64,000 nt of DNA from Halocatena halophila (GTDB lineage: Archaea; Halobacteriota; Halobacteria; Halobacteriales; Haloarculaceae). The translations under genes and the position numbers were made by a program. The stretch covers positions 2,170,001 to 2,234,000 of the forward strand of contig CP071306.1 of assembly GCA_027563145.1 (NCBI GenBank), read 5' to 3'. Shown here one piece after another: positions 51,515 to 60,606 of the stretch (positions are counted from its first letter, which is position 1; every line of letters starts with the position of its first letter). The notes beneath the pieces were generated by a model. That model was not told the origin of the DNA, searched no databases, and worked only from the letters and a program-made list of their open reading frames with translations.

Positions 51515-51954
51515 GCGCCGGTGGGGGCGGCATGCGCCAGCTTCAGGAACAGCTTGAGGCAATTAATAAGGAAGTCTCATCGCTCGAAGAGGATATCGAG
51601 CAGCTCCGCACGGAGAAAACGAAGGCTGATGAGGCAATCGATGCGATCGATCGGCTCGAAAGCGACGATGTAGTGCAGGTGCCACTGGGTGGCGACGCCT
51701 ACGTTCGTGCCGAAATTCAGGATATCAACGAGATCGTCGTTTCGCTTGGTGGGGGCTATGCGGCCGAGCGCGATCAGGACGGGGCCGTCAAGAGCCTCAA
51801 AGCCAAAAAAGAGACGCTTGATGAGCGGATCGAATCGATCCAATCGGAGATCACCGAGCTGCAGGCCGAAAGCGACGAACTCGAACAGCAGGCCCAGCAG
51901 ATGCAACAACAGCAGATGCAACAGCTCCAACAGCAGTTCCAATCTGACGAGTAA
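51511..51954 (+). CDS. pfdA: Prefoldin subunit alpha
   Basis: 147 residues: N-terminal coiled coil (MRQLQEQLEAINKEVSSLEE), a beta-hairpin core with VVQVPLGGDAYVRAEI, and a long C-terminal coiled coil that ends in a glutamine-rich run. Two alpha and four beta subunits form the chaperone jellyfish. The order L18Ae-pfdA-ftsY is typical of haloarchaea. Confidence 0.93.
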   Translation: MSAGGGGMRQLQEQLEAINKEVSSLEEDIEQLRTEKTKADEAIDAIDRLESDDVVQVPLGGDAYVRAEIQDINEIVVSLGGGYAAERDQDGAVKSLKAKKETLDERIESIQSEITELQAESDELEQQAQQMQQQQMQQLQQQFQSDE

Positions 51955-51962
51955 GCGTTCGC

Positions 51963-52997
51963 ATGTTCGAGGGACTCAAAGACACGCTCGGTCGTTTCAA
52001 AGACGATGTCGAGGAAAAGGCAGACGCCGACGGTCCAGCCGACGCTGAGGCTGGCCCCGACGACAGTGAACCGGCCGAAAGTACTGACGGTGAGCCTGAC
52101 GAGACCGCCAGCCTGGGCAAGCGCGCCAAGGCGTTCGCCACTGGTGGGGTGATCATTCAGCCCGAACACCTCGACGAACCGCTCGAAACCCTCGAACTCT
52201 CGTTGTTGTCGAGCGATGTCGAGATGGGGGTTGCAGAAGAGATTCTCGACGGGATACGTGAGAATCTCGAGGGCACGATCCGTGCACAGGTGCAATCGAC
52301 TGGAATGGTCGTCGAATCTGCACTTCGCGACGCACTGCTCGATGTGATCAGCGTCGGCCAGTTCGATTTCGACGAGCGAATTGCCGAGACGGATTCGCCA
52401 GTCGTGATCGTCTTTACGGGCGTCAACGGCGTCGGCAAAACGACTACGATTGCAAAGCTGAGCCAGTATTTCGAACAGCAGGGTCTCTCAACTGTGCTCG
52501 CCAACGGCGACACCTATCGGGCTGGTGCCAACCAGCAGCTCCAGGAGCACGCAGACGCACTGGGGACGAAGCTGATCAGCCACGAACAGGGTGGCGATCC
52601 GGCGGCCGTCATCTACGACGCCGTCGAATACGCCGAGGCCAACGATGTCGATATCGTGCTCGGTGACACGGCCGGTCGGTTGCACACGAGCGACGACCTG
52701 ATGGCCCAGCTCGAGAAGATCGACCGCGTCGTTGAGCCCGACATGACGATTTTCGTCGATGAGGCCGTTGCCGGCCAGGACGCCGTCCAGCGCGCCACTG
52801 AGTTCGACGCCGCCGCCGCAATTGATGGCTCGATACTCACGAAGGCCGACGCCGATCCACAGGGCGGAGCGGCGATTTCGATCGCTCACGTCACTGGCAA
52901 GCCGATTTTGTTCCTCGGCGTTGGCCAGGAGTATCACGACATCGAACGGTTCGATCCAGAACAGATCGCCGACCGTCTCCTTGAGAGCGAGGACTGA
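51963..52997 (+). CDS. ftsY: Signal recognition particle receptor FtsY
   Basis: 344 residues. An acidic N-terminal A region of about 55 residues is followed by the NG domain: VFTGVNGVGKTTTIAKL (G1), NGDTYRAGANQQL, DTAGRLHTSDDLM and TKADADPQGGAAIS. It receives SRP-bound ribosomes at the membrane. It ends the translation cluster. Confidence 0.96.
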   Translation: MFEGLKDTLGRFKDDVEEKADADGPADAEAGPDDSEPAESTDGEPDETASLGKRAKAFATGGVIIQPEHLDEPLETLELSLLSSDVEMGVAEEILDGIRENLEGTIRAQVQSTGMVVESALRDALLDVISVGQFDFDERIAETDSPVVIVFTGVNGVGKTTTIAKLSQYFEQQGLSTVLANGDTYRAGANQQLQEHADALGTKLISHEQGGDPAAVIYDAVEYAEANDVDIVLGDTAGRLHTSDDLMAQLEKIDRVVEPDMTIFVDEAVAGQDAVQRATEFDAAAAIDGSILTKADADPQGGAAISIAHVTGKPILFLGVGQEYHDIERFDPEQIADRLLESED

Positions 52998-53084
52998 CGC
53001 TCGGCGACGTTTTTACAATCAATCGAGAGACAGAGAGCCACGCGAATGGTGCTCACTGAAAGCGATATTCAGAAATGGAGCACA

Positions 53085-53160
53085 CTGGCCGGGATTTGAA
53101 CTGAGCAAGACGGTCGCTCACTACGTTCGCGCTGCGACGCACGTGTTCAAATCCAGCCAG
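53085..53160. repeat. Inverted tRNA T-arm fragments beside tRNA-Gly
   Basis: CTGGCCGGGATTTGAAC (53085-53101) copies the T-arm side of the tRNA gene (53192-53208) with one change. GTTCAAATCCAGCCAG (53145-53160) is its near-complement, so the two can pair over a 43-base spacer. Such partial tRNA copies often mark past integration at a tRNA gene. Confidence 0.55.
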
Positions 53161-53187
53161 GATAGTCCGCTCGCAAAACTCGCTTAC

Positions 53188-53258
53188 TGCACCGGCCGGG
53201 ATTTGAACCCGGGCTGTGGGCTTGGAAGGCCCAAGTCCTACCACTAGACCACCGGTGC
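53188..53258 (-). tRNA. tRNA-Gly (UCC)
   Basis: Read on the minus strand, the acceptor GCACCGG pairs with CCGGTGC, with discriminator A. The D arm is GTCTAGTGGTAGGAC, the anticodon loop CTTCCAA gives anticodon UCC, and the T loop is GTTCAAATC within a GC-rich stem. Total 71 bases with no intron and no encoded CCA. The variable loop is short. Confidence 0.92.
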
Positions 53259-53301
53259 CTGCCGGTACTTTCGTCTGCGTGCCGCCACCTAATAAGGGTG
53301 G

Positions 53302-53934
53302 TCATCCATCGCCGTCGCCCTCGACGACGGCATAGCAGTTGCCGTGGCTCTCGAATCGGTCCACGACGGTGAGCGAGGCGGCCTCGAGATCCCGATCGAA
53401 CTCTACAGGATCGTAGATATGATAAAATCGATCGACCACCGTTCCGTCGGGAAGCGTCCAGTCGACGGTCGTGTCGAATCCACTCGTGCGGTCGAACGTT
53501 GGATGCGTGGTTGCCCAGACACTCACGAGTCCTTCTCCGCCGGCCGTGAGAACACGACCGAGTTCGGCGAGGCTCTGTCGTCGCAACGACTGTGTGGGGA
53601 GGTGGTGCAACGCAGCGATATAGACGGCCGCGTCGATGGTGTTGCGTTGTAAGCCAATCGCGGCGCCGTCGACCTGCACGAACTCTATACTCGCCGATTC
53701 GAGTCGCGTCCGTGCCGTCTCGAGCATCGGTCGGCTGAGATCAGCACAGACGACTCGATCACCGCGGTCAGAAAACAGCTCTGCGTGACGCCCGTTGCCA
53801 CAGGCGAGATCCAGCACAACGCCGTTCGGTGCTGACTCAACGAACGATTCGACATCTTCCCAGGCGTGTGCCCGCGTCTGTGCGAAATGCTCGGCGATCC
53901 GGTCGTACGTTGCTCGCACTTCGCGCCGGCTCAT
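53302..53934 (-). CDS. Class I SAM-dependent methyltransferase (Trm9/UbiE-like)
   Basis: 210 residues. SAM motif I is VVLDLACGNGRHAELF, followed by VVCADLSRPML and an AAVYIAALHHLPT post-I motif. The start SRREVRATYDRIAEHFAQTR resembles tRNA-wobble methyltransferases (Trm9/ALKBH8) and haloarchaeal relatives. Substrate not certain. It lies next to tRNA-Gly, which may be chance. Confidence 0.8.
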   Translation of the reverse strand: MSRREVRATYDRIAEHFAQTRAHAWEDVESFVESAPNGVVLDLACGNGRHAELFSDRGDRVVCADLSRPMLETARTRLESASIEFVQVDGAAIGLQRNTIDAAVYIAALHHLPTQSLRRQSLAELGRVLTAGGEGLVSVWATTHPTFDRTSGFDTTVDWTLPDGTVVDRFYHIYDPVEFDRDLEAASLTVVDRFESHGNCYAVVEGDGDG

Positions 53935-54208
53935 GAATGTTTTAGCTCACCGGCCGCTATGAGCGTGTGGATCCGAACGGGGCAGACAATCGGACACCGC
54001 TCTCATAGCTCACAGGAATGCTCGGTGATTTCTGATCGTATATGTATTGCTCTGTCATCATTATACCAGGCTATTATAACAAAATGATACCGTGGCAAGA
54101 AATATATCAGGGCTCTACATTGACCGTCGATCGTCAGAACGCATCGAGACGCATCTTTCAATCATCACTTGTGGAAGGGTTTTTGGTATCCACTCCGTAT
54201 GCTCTGGT
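53935..54208. other. 274-base AT-rich intergenic stretch
   Basis: No supported gene. TATAACAAAAT and AAATATATC boxes occur near 54070-54108, possible promoters of the small membrane protein at 54209. Confidence 0.35.
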
Positions 54209-54457
54209 ATGATCGTCGCCCAACAGGGGATTCGACACGCAGAACAGGTGTTGTGTCAGAGCGGCGTCGCCATCGGAGAGGTGGTGGTTCTCGTCATCGC
54301 GGCCATCTCGGCGTATTTTCTCCTCCGGGCGTTTTACCGGCTGGTGAACCGAGAGCTCCGGGGTGGACTCTACTCGTTCGTTGCCGGCGTGTTGCCCCTT
54401 TTGATCCCGGCTGGACTCACGATTGCGGGGATCGAGACGAGCTGTCTGCTCGTCTAG
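54209..54457 (+). CDS. Small two-helix membrane protein
   Basis: 82 residues from ATG 54209. Helices near 22-42 (VAIGEVVVLVIAAISAYFLL) and 57-75 (VAGVLPLLIPAGLTIAG). The family is not recognised, though many haloarchaea have similar short membrane proteins. It converges with the UspA gene. Confidence 0.6.
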   Translation: MIVAQQGIRHAEQVLCQSGVAIGEVVVLVIAAISAYFLLRAFYRLVNRELRGGLYSFVAGVLPLLIPAGLTIAGIETSCLLV

Positions 54458-54465
54458 CCTATCCG

Positions 54466-54837
54466 TCACTCGAGAGGATGACAGACGAGGACGGGACGTT
54501 CTGTGCTGGCGATCACTGACTGGGTGACGCTGCCGAAAATCGCCTTGCCGGTTGGTGTTCTTGAACGACTTGTCAGACAGATTCGGTCAACGTCGTGTGA
54601 TTCTGCGGTTTCGAGGATCGTGGTGGCTGGGTCGCCCCGAACACAGATCGATTCGGTTGTAAAGCCAGCGCTCGCGAGCTGGGATTTGAGCCCCTTGAAA
54701 AATGATGGTGGCGAGTCACCGACGTGTAACAGCCGGGCCGTCATTCGATCGTGATCGCCTGGCGTCTCGAGAACGGTCTCGATCTGTGCCTGTGCGCGGG
54801 CTTTCTCGTCGTCGATGGTGAGTAGCAGTTCAAACAT
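54466..54837 (-). CDS. Universal stress protein, UspA family
   Basis: 123 residues. It starts MFELLLTIDDEKARAQAQ and contains ESHDVDRICLTSRSRTPTGK with the end FGSVTQSVIASTERPVLVC, the nucleotide-binding end of the fold. The usual GxxG before it is partly altered (RTPTGKAIFGS). Single-domain, cytoplasmic. Confidence 0.88.
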   Translation of the reverse strand: MFELLLTIDDEKARAQAQIETVLETPGDHDRMTARLLHVGDSPPSFFKGLKSQLASAGFTTESICVRGDPATTILETAESHDVDRICLTSRSRTPTGKAIFGSVTQSVIASTERPVLVCHPLE

Positions 54838-54922
54838 TCGACGTTGACGGTGGCGTTCCCGAACGCCTTGAATCTCCGCCCGCCGGGAAACGTTTAGGTG
54901 TGATGGGTGGGTGAGTCAAGCT

Positions 54923-55357
54923 ATGGCAGCGGACTGCATCTTCTGTAGTATTGTCGATGGATCGATCCCGAGTCGGACCGTGTATGAGGATTCAGAGACA
55001 CTTGCGTTTCTGGATGCGAACCCGCTTGCGCCGGGACACACCCTGGTGATTCCACGCGAGCACTACGCCAGACTCGACGATCTGGACGCCTCCCTTGCTG
55101 GATCCGTACTCGAAACCCTCCACGAGCTGGTAGAACCGGTCGAATCGGCCGTCGAAGCCGATGGCTCAACCGTGGCGTTCAACAACGGCCCGGCTGCCGG
55201 TCAGGAAATCGACCACGTTCACGGACACATCATCCCACGGTTCGACGGCGATGGTGGCGGGCCGATCCACGCCGTTGCTGGTAGTCCACCGGAGCTCGAA
55301 GAATCTGAGCTTGATTCGATTGCCGAGTCGATCACCGACAGCCACGACGGCGAATGA
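54923..55357 (+). CDS. HIT-family hydrolase
   Basis: 144 residues from ATG 54923 (MAADCIFCSIVDGSIPS). The histidine triad is HVHGHIIPR, and FCSIVDGSIPSRTVYED is the usual start. It probably acts on nucleoside phosphoramidates or dinucleoside polyphosphates. It overlaps the next gene (NUDIX) by four bases, so a paired nucleotide-cleaning unit is likely. Confidence 0.92.
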   Translation: MAADCIFCSIVDGSIPSRTVYEDSETLAFLDANPLAPGHTLVIPREHYARLDDLDASLAGSVLETLHELVEPVESAVEADGSTVAFNNGPAAGQEIDHVHGHIIPRFDGDGGGPIHAVAGSPPELEESELDSIAESITDSHDGE

Positions 55358-55956
55358 GCGACAGCACGTCGCCGTTCGAACTGTTCGACGAACTCCGGAT
55401 CATCGCACACAACGGTCTCGCCTACGCAGACGACCCATACGACAGAGAGCGTTACGAACGCCTGGAGGAACTCACAAGCGAGTGGTACGGCCGGACGCTC
55501 GAAATTGACCCAGAGACGGTTTCGGAGCGCTTTCGTACAGAACTCGGTCACATCACGCCGAAAGTGAGTGCGGACGCAGCAATCATCAACGAGGACGGCG
55601 AACTGTTGCTCCAGCGTCGGATCGACGACGATAGCTGGTGTCTGCCGGGTGGGTACACTGAACCAGGTGAGTCTCCGGCCGACACCGCCGTCCGTGAGGC
55701 GAATGAGGAGACGGGGTTAGTGGTGCATACAGAGTCACTTGCGACGGTGTACACCCGCCGGCCGGCAGAACACACTGGTCCACACGGCCTCGTTGGCCAC
55801 GTGTATCTCTGTTCGGTGACGGGTGGCGAACTGTCAGTCTCACATGAGGGCTCTGCGTTGGCCTATCGTGATCCGTCGTCGGTCGATCTCTGGCACGCAA
55901 ACCACAAAACGCTGGCTACAGACGCACTCGCGGCGGCGAACGCGAATCGTCGGTAG
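55354..55956 (+). CDS. NUDIX hydrolase with N-terminal helical domain
   Basis: 200 residues. About 60 N-terminal residues form the helical NUDIX_hydro_N-type module (ELRIIAHNGLAYADDPYDRERYERL). The NUDIX box follows: GGYTEPGESPADTAVREANEETGL. Such proteins often act on nucleotide sugars or ADP-ribose. It overlaps the HIT gene by four bases. Confidence 0.9.
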   Translation: MSDSTSPFELFDELRIIAHNGLAYADDPYDRERYERLEELTSEWYGRTLEIDPETVSERFRTELGHITPKVSADAAIINEDGELLLQRRIDDDSWCLPGGYTEPGESPADTAVREANEETGLVVHTESLATVYTRRPAEHTGPHGLVGHVYLCSVTGGELSVSHEGSALAYRDPSSVDLWHANHKTLATDALAAANANRR

Positions 55957-55987
55957 GTTTTGGAGGCTCCGGGTTCGACAGTGAGTC

Positions 55988-56950
55988 ATGGTTGGGAAAG
56001 TTCCGCCATCGGTGCTCGAATCGCTCGTTTTCGAGCGATTTTCCGGGACGGATCCGACGGTACTCCAGGGGCCGGCCTACGGTGAGGACGCGGCTGCTAT
56101 CGAGTTCGACGATTCAATTCTCCTCGTCAACACGGATCCGATTTCGATGGCGATCGAACGGATCGGCACGATCGGCGTGACGATCGCCGCAAACGACATC
56201 GCCGCCTCGGGTGGAACGCCACGGTGGCTGACGCAGGTGTGTCTGCTTCCAGAAGACGGTGTAGATCTATTGGAGACGATCACCGAAGGGGTTGCAACGG
56301 CCGCCGACGCGATCGGCGTTTCCGTCGTGGGGGGACACACGGAGACCCACGCGGAACTCGATCGGCCGTTGCTGTCGATGACCTGTCTGGGAACGACAGA
56401 TCGCGTCGTCCACACTGGCGGTCTCAGCCCCGGCGACCGGATCGTGCTCGCAGGCTACGCCGGCACCGAGGCGACGGCGATTGCAGCCTCCGATCTCACC
56501 GACGAACTGGGTGCTGTCGATCCATCGTTGATCGAGAACGGACTGGACTGTTATGCAGAACTGTCCGTCCTCGAGTCGGCACACGTCGTCCGCAATCTCG
56601 CGACAGCGATGCACGATCCAACCGAGGGTGGCGTTCTCGCCGGACTCGATGAACTGGCACGCAGTAGCGCGCTCCGGATCGATACCGAACGCGATGCGAT
56701 TCCAATCAGAGATGTGACGAGAACGATATGTGACGCGCTGGCCGTGGATCCACTGCGGACGTTCGGCTCGGGTGCGTTGCTCGTTGGTGTCTCACCAGAG
56801 GCGACCGAAACCGCGATTGAAAGACTCGAGGCACAAAACATCACCGGCACCGTCATTGGCACCGCCCGTTCGGGAACTCCAGGCGTCAGCCTCGACGAAA
56901 ATCGGCTGGAATCGCCGATCGAAGACGACCTGTATCAGTTCTGGACCTAG
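55988..56950 (+). CDS. AIR-synthase-like (HypE-related) ATP-binding protein
   Basis: 320 residues of the PurM/HypE fold. [11 protein letters not shown] and the metal/ATP-binding NTDPISM lie at the N-terminus, GGHTETH in the middle, and [16 protein letters not shown] in the C-terminal domain. The HypE C-terminal PRIC motif is absent. No hydrogenase genes are near. Substrate unknown. The last base pairs overlap top6A on the other strand (four bases). Confidence 0.8.
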   Translation: MVGKVPPSVLESLVFERFSGTDPTVLQGPAYGEDAAAIEFDDSILLVNTDPISMAIERIGTIGVTIAANDIAASGGTPRWLTQVCLLPEDGVDLLETITEGVATAADAIGVSVVGGHTETHAELDRPLLSMTCLGTTDRVVHTGGLSPGDRIVLAGYAGTEATAIAASDLTDELGAVDPSLIENGLDCYAELSVLESAHVVRNLATAMHDPTEGGVLAGLDELARSSALRIDTERDAIPIRDVTRTICDALAVDPLRTFGSGALLVGVSPEATETAIERLEAQNITGTVIGTARSGTPGVSLDENRLESPIEDDLYQFWT

Positions 56951-58050
56951 ATGACACCCATCTCGTCCAGGCGAGAGGGGAGATACTCGTCGGTGACGAA
57001 ATCCAGACCGCGTGCGGCAAGCGCCTGCTGTTCTGCCTTTTTCCCGATGTCCAGCTGATGTTCGATTTCGGTCGTCCAGAAGTCGTCCTGGAACCGCGGA
57101 TCTTCGAGTTCGTTCTCGAGTGCGTTGATGTCGGAATCCGAGAGCGGATCGGTCGGCAGATCGTACTCGACGATGTCGGTGGGCTGGATGCCGATGTACT
57201 GTGCATCGGGCGTGGCGAGATACTCCGAAAGATGGGCGCTCTTGATCGAACCGTAGGCCACCGAGGCGAAAATGCGATACGACCAAGGGTCGCCGTCAGT
57301 GAACACCACCACTGGCAGATCAAGTTCGTCGTGGAGTCGACGAGTGATTCGTCGGGTCGCACGCGCGGGTTGGCCCTTGAGATGGACGATGATCGTGTTG
57401 TACTCGTCGTCGAATCCGTTCTCGACGAGCCGATCGCGCATACCACCGGTCTCTACACAGAGGACGAAGTCGGCATCATTGTCAAGAAATTCGATCGTGT
57501 CCGGATTGTTCGGAATCTGATAGCCGCCTTCACCGACGTCTTTCTGACAGTGAATATCCCGCTCGCCGCGTCTGGTCTGCTCGCGCAGCTGCAACGGTCC
57601 CATCAGCGTCGCACCGGATTCCTCTGGGCGCATGTGGAAATCCTCACGACTAACATCGGAGACGATTTCTAGATCCTCGATCAACTGATTCGACTCGTTC
57701 TGATCGCTGAACTGGGCGATCTCGTGGTCCCACGACTCGCTGAGGTAATAGAGCTCACGAAGGGTCGACGATCGGTCTTCATCGAGTTGCGTGGAGAGAA
57801 AGTCGATGACGTAGATCGCCTTGAGCAGCTTTTTCGCACCGGAGACGGTTTTTGCCGATCGGGTCGAGTGCCGGTCGCCGTACACCCATACCTCTGCGTC
57901 TTCGTCGTATTCGATGTTGGATTTCGTCCGCGTGGGGATCTGCATCGACGGGACGGCCCCGTCTGCGAACTGGTCGTAAAATTCGGCCGCGAGATCGAGC
58001 AGTTGCTCGCGGGCCACAGCTTCGGATTGGTTGGTTGTGTCTGTTGCCAT
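56947..58050 (-). CDS. top6A: DNA topoisomerase VI subunit A
   Basis: 367 residues from ATG 58050. The catalytic Tyr lies in [11 protein letters not shown], and the Toprim acidic residues are in CVETGGM and [12 protein letters not shown]. It is the Spo11-like DNA-cleaving half of Topo VI. It follows top6B with a two-base gap, so both are co-transcribed. Confidence 0.96.
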   Translation of the reverse strand: MATDTTNQSEAVAREQLLDLAAEFYDQFADGAVPSMQIPTRTKSNIEYDEDAEVWVYGDRHSTRSAKTVSGAKKLLKAIYVIDFLSTQLDEDRSSTLRELYYLSESWDHEIAQFSDQNESNQLIEDLEIVSDVSREDFHMRPEESGATLMGPLQLREQTRRGERDIHCQKDVGEGGYQIPNNPDTIEFLDNDADFVLCVETGGMRDRLVENGFDDEYNTIIVHLKGQPARATRRITRRLHDELDLPVVVFTDGDPWSYRIFASVAYGSIKSAHLSEYLATPDAQYIGIQPTDIVEYDLPTDPLSDSDINALENELEDPRFQDDFWTTEIEHQLDIGKKAEQQALAARGLDFVTDEYLPSRLDEMGVI

Positions 58051-58052
58051 AA

Positions 58053-60425
58053 TCAGGCGGTTACTGAGAGTTTCTCGGCTTCGATTCCTTCGACGGAGAT
58101 GTCGAACTCTGCGTCGCCGTCGAGATCGTACTGCAAGCGAGCGGTTTCGCCGCTTTCGACCGTCGGTTCCCAGGTGACGAACCACTCGCCGTCCATCTCG
58201 ACGACGGTTGCCGACTCTAGCGAGCCGGGATCGACGCTCACGATATCGGTCACCGAAAGCTCTGTGGTTGTGTCAGTGTGATTCGTGACGGTGAGCGCAA
58301 CCCCATCGTCAGTCGTCGTTCGCTCGATGAGCACGTTGCTCATGATTCGTGCAAGCGAGTCCTCGATCATGAGCGACTGCTGGTCGGTCATGTCGGCGAG
58401 CTTCTCTGCCATCGTCGGCAGAATATCGGCGATAACGTTGCGTTTTCGCTTTCTCTGCTGGAGCGATCGTCGCTTTTTGAGATACCGCTTGAGATCACGC
58501 GCGGCATCACGAATCGCGAGCTCGATTTCGTGTTCGATCTCGGGGACGTTGGCGATTGCATCTTTCGATTCGCTGGTAAACGGCACGTTCGTCGAGGCGA
58601 CGTGGATCAACACGACCGCCGGCCCGTTTGGCGTCCCGCTTCCACCCGGTTGATCGAGCCCATAGTTTCGCCAGTTGATCGACGTGATCACGTCGGCTGT
58701 CGCACACGCGCCACGCTGATAGACCAGCGGCACCCGATTGGCAAACCGGAGCACATCTATCGAGCCGTCGGATTGAATGTCACCACCGTAGGCGATTCCC
58801 GCCTCGACGATGAACGGATCGCCACCATGAACCTCGGCGTCGCGTGTTGTAGCAGCGTAGAAATCGGCGTCGAACTCCTTTCGAAGGCCCTCTTCGACCA
58901 GTTCGTCGGTGATCGGTGCGAGACAGTCCGTTGGTGGGGCAAGAATGTCCGTCTCGCGCATCGCCTCGAGGAGCTCACTCGCGAAATCACGATCGTTGCT
59001 GACGGCAGTGACTGACGGCGGATCGTCGGGAACCGTGCTACTGATCGACCAGACCCCTTCGATCACCTTCTGCTGGGCGGTTTCACCGAATGTCACGTCA
59101 TCGCGCTGTTCGGTCTGTGTTGCAGCGCGTTCGACGAACGATTCGATATCACCGTGCGTGAGACGATGGCGATCGACGCCGTTGAGCTTCGTGACGAGCC
59201 GGCGAGCCATCCCGTCGATCGTCTCGTCGGATTTTCTCGCGGTCGTCACCTCATCAATCAGCTCGGTGAGCTCAGATTCGACGCCATCGAGTGTGAGCTC
59301 CCAGATCGCCTCGACGGTGTGTCCTTGCACCGTCGATCCAAACGTCGATCCTGTTGTAGATTTGACGTGGTCGGCTGCGTTAGCAACGATCGCCCGACAC
59401 TCGTGGTGGGCCACCCGTGGCTGTTCGGAGACGGCACCCGCCACGCGCTGTGCGAACGTAGCGGTTGCGTCGGGTGATTTGTTGTTGACAACGTCGCTTA
59501 CGGCGGATTCGATCACAGGCGCGGGTGCCGGCTTCCAGGCGAGTTCGCGACCGTAATGTCGATCCCGGAAGGCGGTGACGATCGATTCGGCGGTTTTCTG
59601 TCCAACGCGGGTGAATTCGGACTGCAGAAAGCCAGAAAGCGTGTGCGACGCCGATTCATCCAGGAGCTTTATCAACGAGCCCAGTTCGATCCCGTGGGGA
59701 TGTGGTCGGATCTCCTCGGTCTCGGCTGGCAACTGGTCGGTCACGCGCTCGAATTTGAGCCGCTCTCGCGGTTCTTCGAATTCGATTCGCGCGTGGGGGT
59801 TGACAACGGCCGTGTGTTTGATGTAGTCGTGGAGCTGCTGGCGTGCCCGCATGTTCGCTTCCATCTCGAGTTCGATGCGGGTGCCGTGTGGGCGCTCCCA
59901 GGAGGTGGTGGTGTCGACGGAGATCTCCGGCTCGTTCGAATCAGTATCAACGATCAGCTCGAAATACTGCGCATCAGAGTCGCCGTCGGTCCGGGAGGTG
60001 ATCATCGCCGGCTTTCCGCTCGTGAGCTGTGCGTACAACACGGCTGCGGAAATGCCGATACCCTGCTGTCCGCGCTTTTGTTCACGAACGTGAAACCGCG
60101 AGCCATAGAGCAGTTTGCCAAACACTTTTGGAAGCTGCTCTTTCGTGATTCCTGGCCCATTGTCCTCGACGACGAGTCGATAGTAATCGCCAGCTTCCGT
60201 GATACTCACGTAAATATCCGGAAGAATACCTGCCTCCTCGGTGGCATCGAGTGCGTTGTCTACTGCTTCTTTAACAGCGGTGACGAGTCCGCGTGCACCA
60301 CTGTCGAATCCCAACATATGCTTGTTTTTCTCGAAGAACTCGGCGATGGAGATGGAGCGCTGACTCTCAGCCAACTCCTCGGCGACGTTTGAGCGCCCCC
60401 CGAGCTCCGATTGATACGAAGTCAT
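58053..60425 (-). CDS. top6B: DNA topoisomerase VI subunit B
   Basis: 790 residues. The GHKL ATPase set is [23 protein letters not shown] and GQQGIGIS. Then come the H2TH and transducer regions and a C-terminal beta-sandwich ([16 protein letters not shown]). It gates the ATP-driven strand passage with Top6A. It is divergent from gyrB, sharing a 181-base region. Confidence 0.96.
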   Translation of the reverse strand: MTSYQSELGGRSNVAEELAESQRSISIAEFFEKNKHMLGFDSGARGLVTAVKEAVDNALDATEEAGILPDIYVSITEAGDYYRLVVEDNGPGITKEQLPKVFGKLLYGSRFHVREQKRGQQGIGISAAVLYAQLTSGKPAMITSRTDGDSDAQYFELIVDTDSNEPEISVDTTTSWERPHGTRIELEMEANMRARQQLHDYIKHTAVVNPHARIEFEEPRERLKFERVTDQLPAETEEIRPHPHGIELGSLIKLLDESASHTLSGFLQSEFTRVGQKTAESIVTAFRDRHYGRELAWKPAPAPVIESAVSDVVNNKSPDATATFAQRVAGAVSEQPRVAHHECRAIVANAADHVKSTTGSTFGSTVQGHTVEAIWELTLDGVESELTELIDEVTTARKSDETIDGMARRLVTKLNGVDRHRLTHGDIESFVERAATQTEQRDDVTFGETAQQKVIEGVWSISSTVPDDPPSVTAVSNDRDFASELLEAMRETDILAPPTDCLAPITDELVEEGLRKEFDADFYAATTRDAEVHGGDPFIVEAGIAYGGDIQSDGSIDVLRFANRVPLVYQRGACATADVITSINWRNYGLDQPGGSGTPNGPAVVLIHVASTNVPFTSESKDAIANVPEIEHEIELAIRDAARDLKRYLKKRRSLQQRKRKRNVIADILPTMAEKLADMTDQQSLMIEDSLARIMSNVLIERTTTDDGVALTVTNHTDTTTELSVTDIVSVDPGSLESATVVEMDGEWFVTWEPTVESGETARLQYDLDGDAEFDISVEGIEAEKLSVTA

Positions 60426-60451
60426 GCTACGCTGGCGTACTGCACCCGGGG

Positions 60452-60457
60452 TTAAAA
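60452..60457 (-). promoter_or_regulatory. Candidate TATA box of top6BA
   Basis: TTTTAA on the minus strand, 27 bases before the top6B ATG; fits a leaderless transcript. Confidence 0.45.
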
Positions 60458-60566
60458 CAGCCGCGACACCGGAGTGAAAGTGAATACTGTACCGTGGTTC
60501 GAACGAAGAATCCAGTGTTCGGTCCGGTTATGAAATTTACTTGGGAGTCTTCGCGCGCGTGCGAGG

Positions 60567-60574
60567 GGTTTATA
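60567..60574 (+). promoter_or_regulatory. Candidate TATA box of gyrBA
   Basis: GGTTTATA ends 32 bases before the gyrB ATG at 60607, giving a leader of about ten bases. It is the only strong box in the divergent region on this strand. Confidence 0.45.
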
Positions 60575-60606
60575 GGGAAAACGCTGTTAACTGTAGCAAG
60601 TAGTTT

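Noticed and set aside
51850-51945. CAG/CAA-rich stretch as a microsatellite
   Set aside because: It is in frame and encodes the glutamine-rich end of the prefoldin alpha coiled coil.
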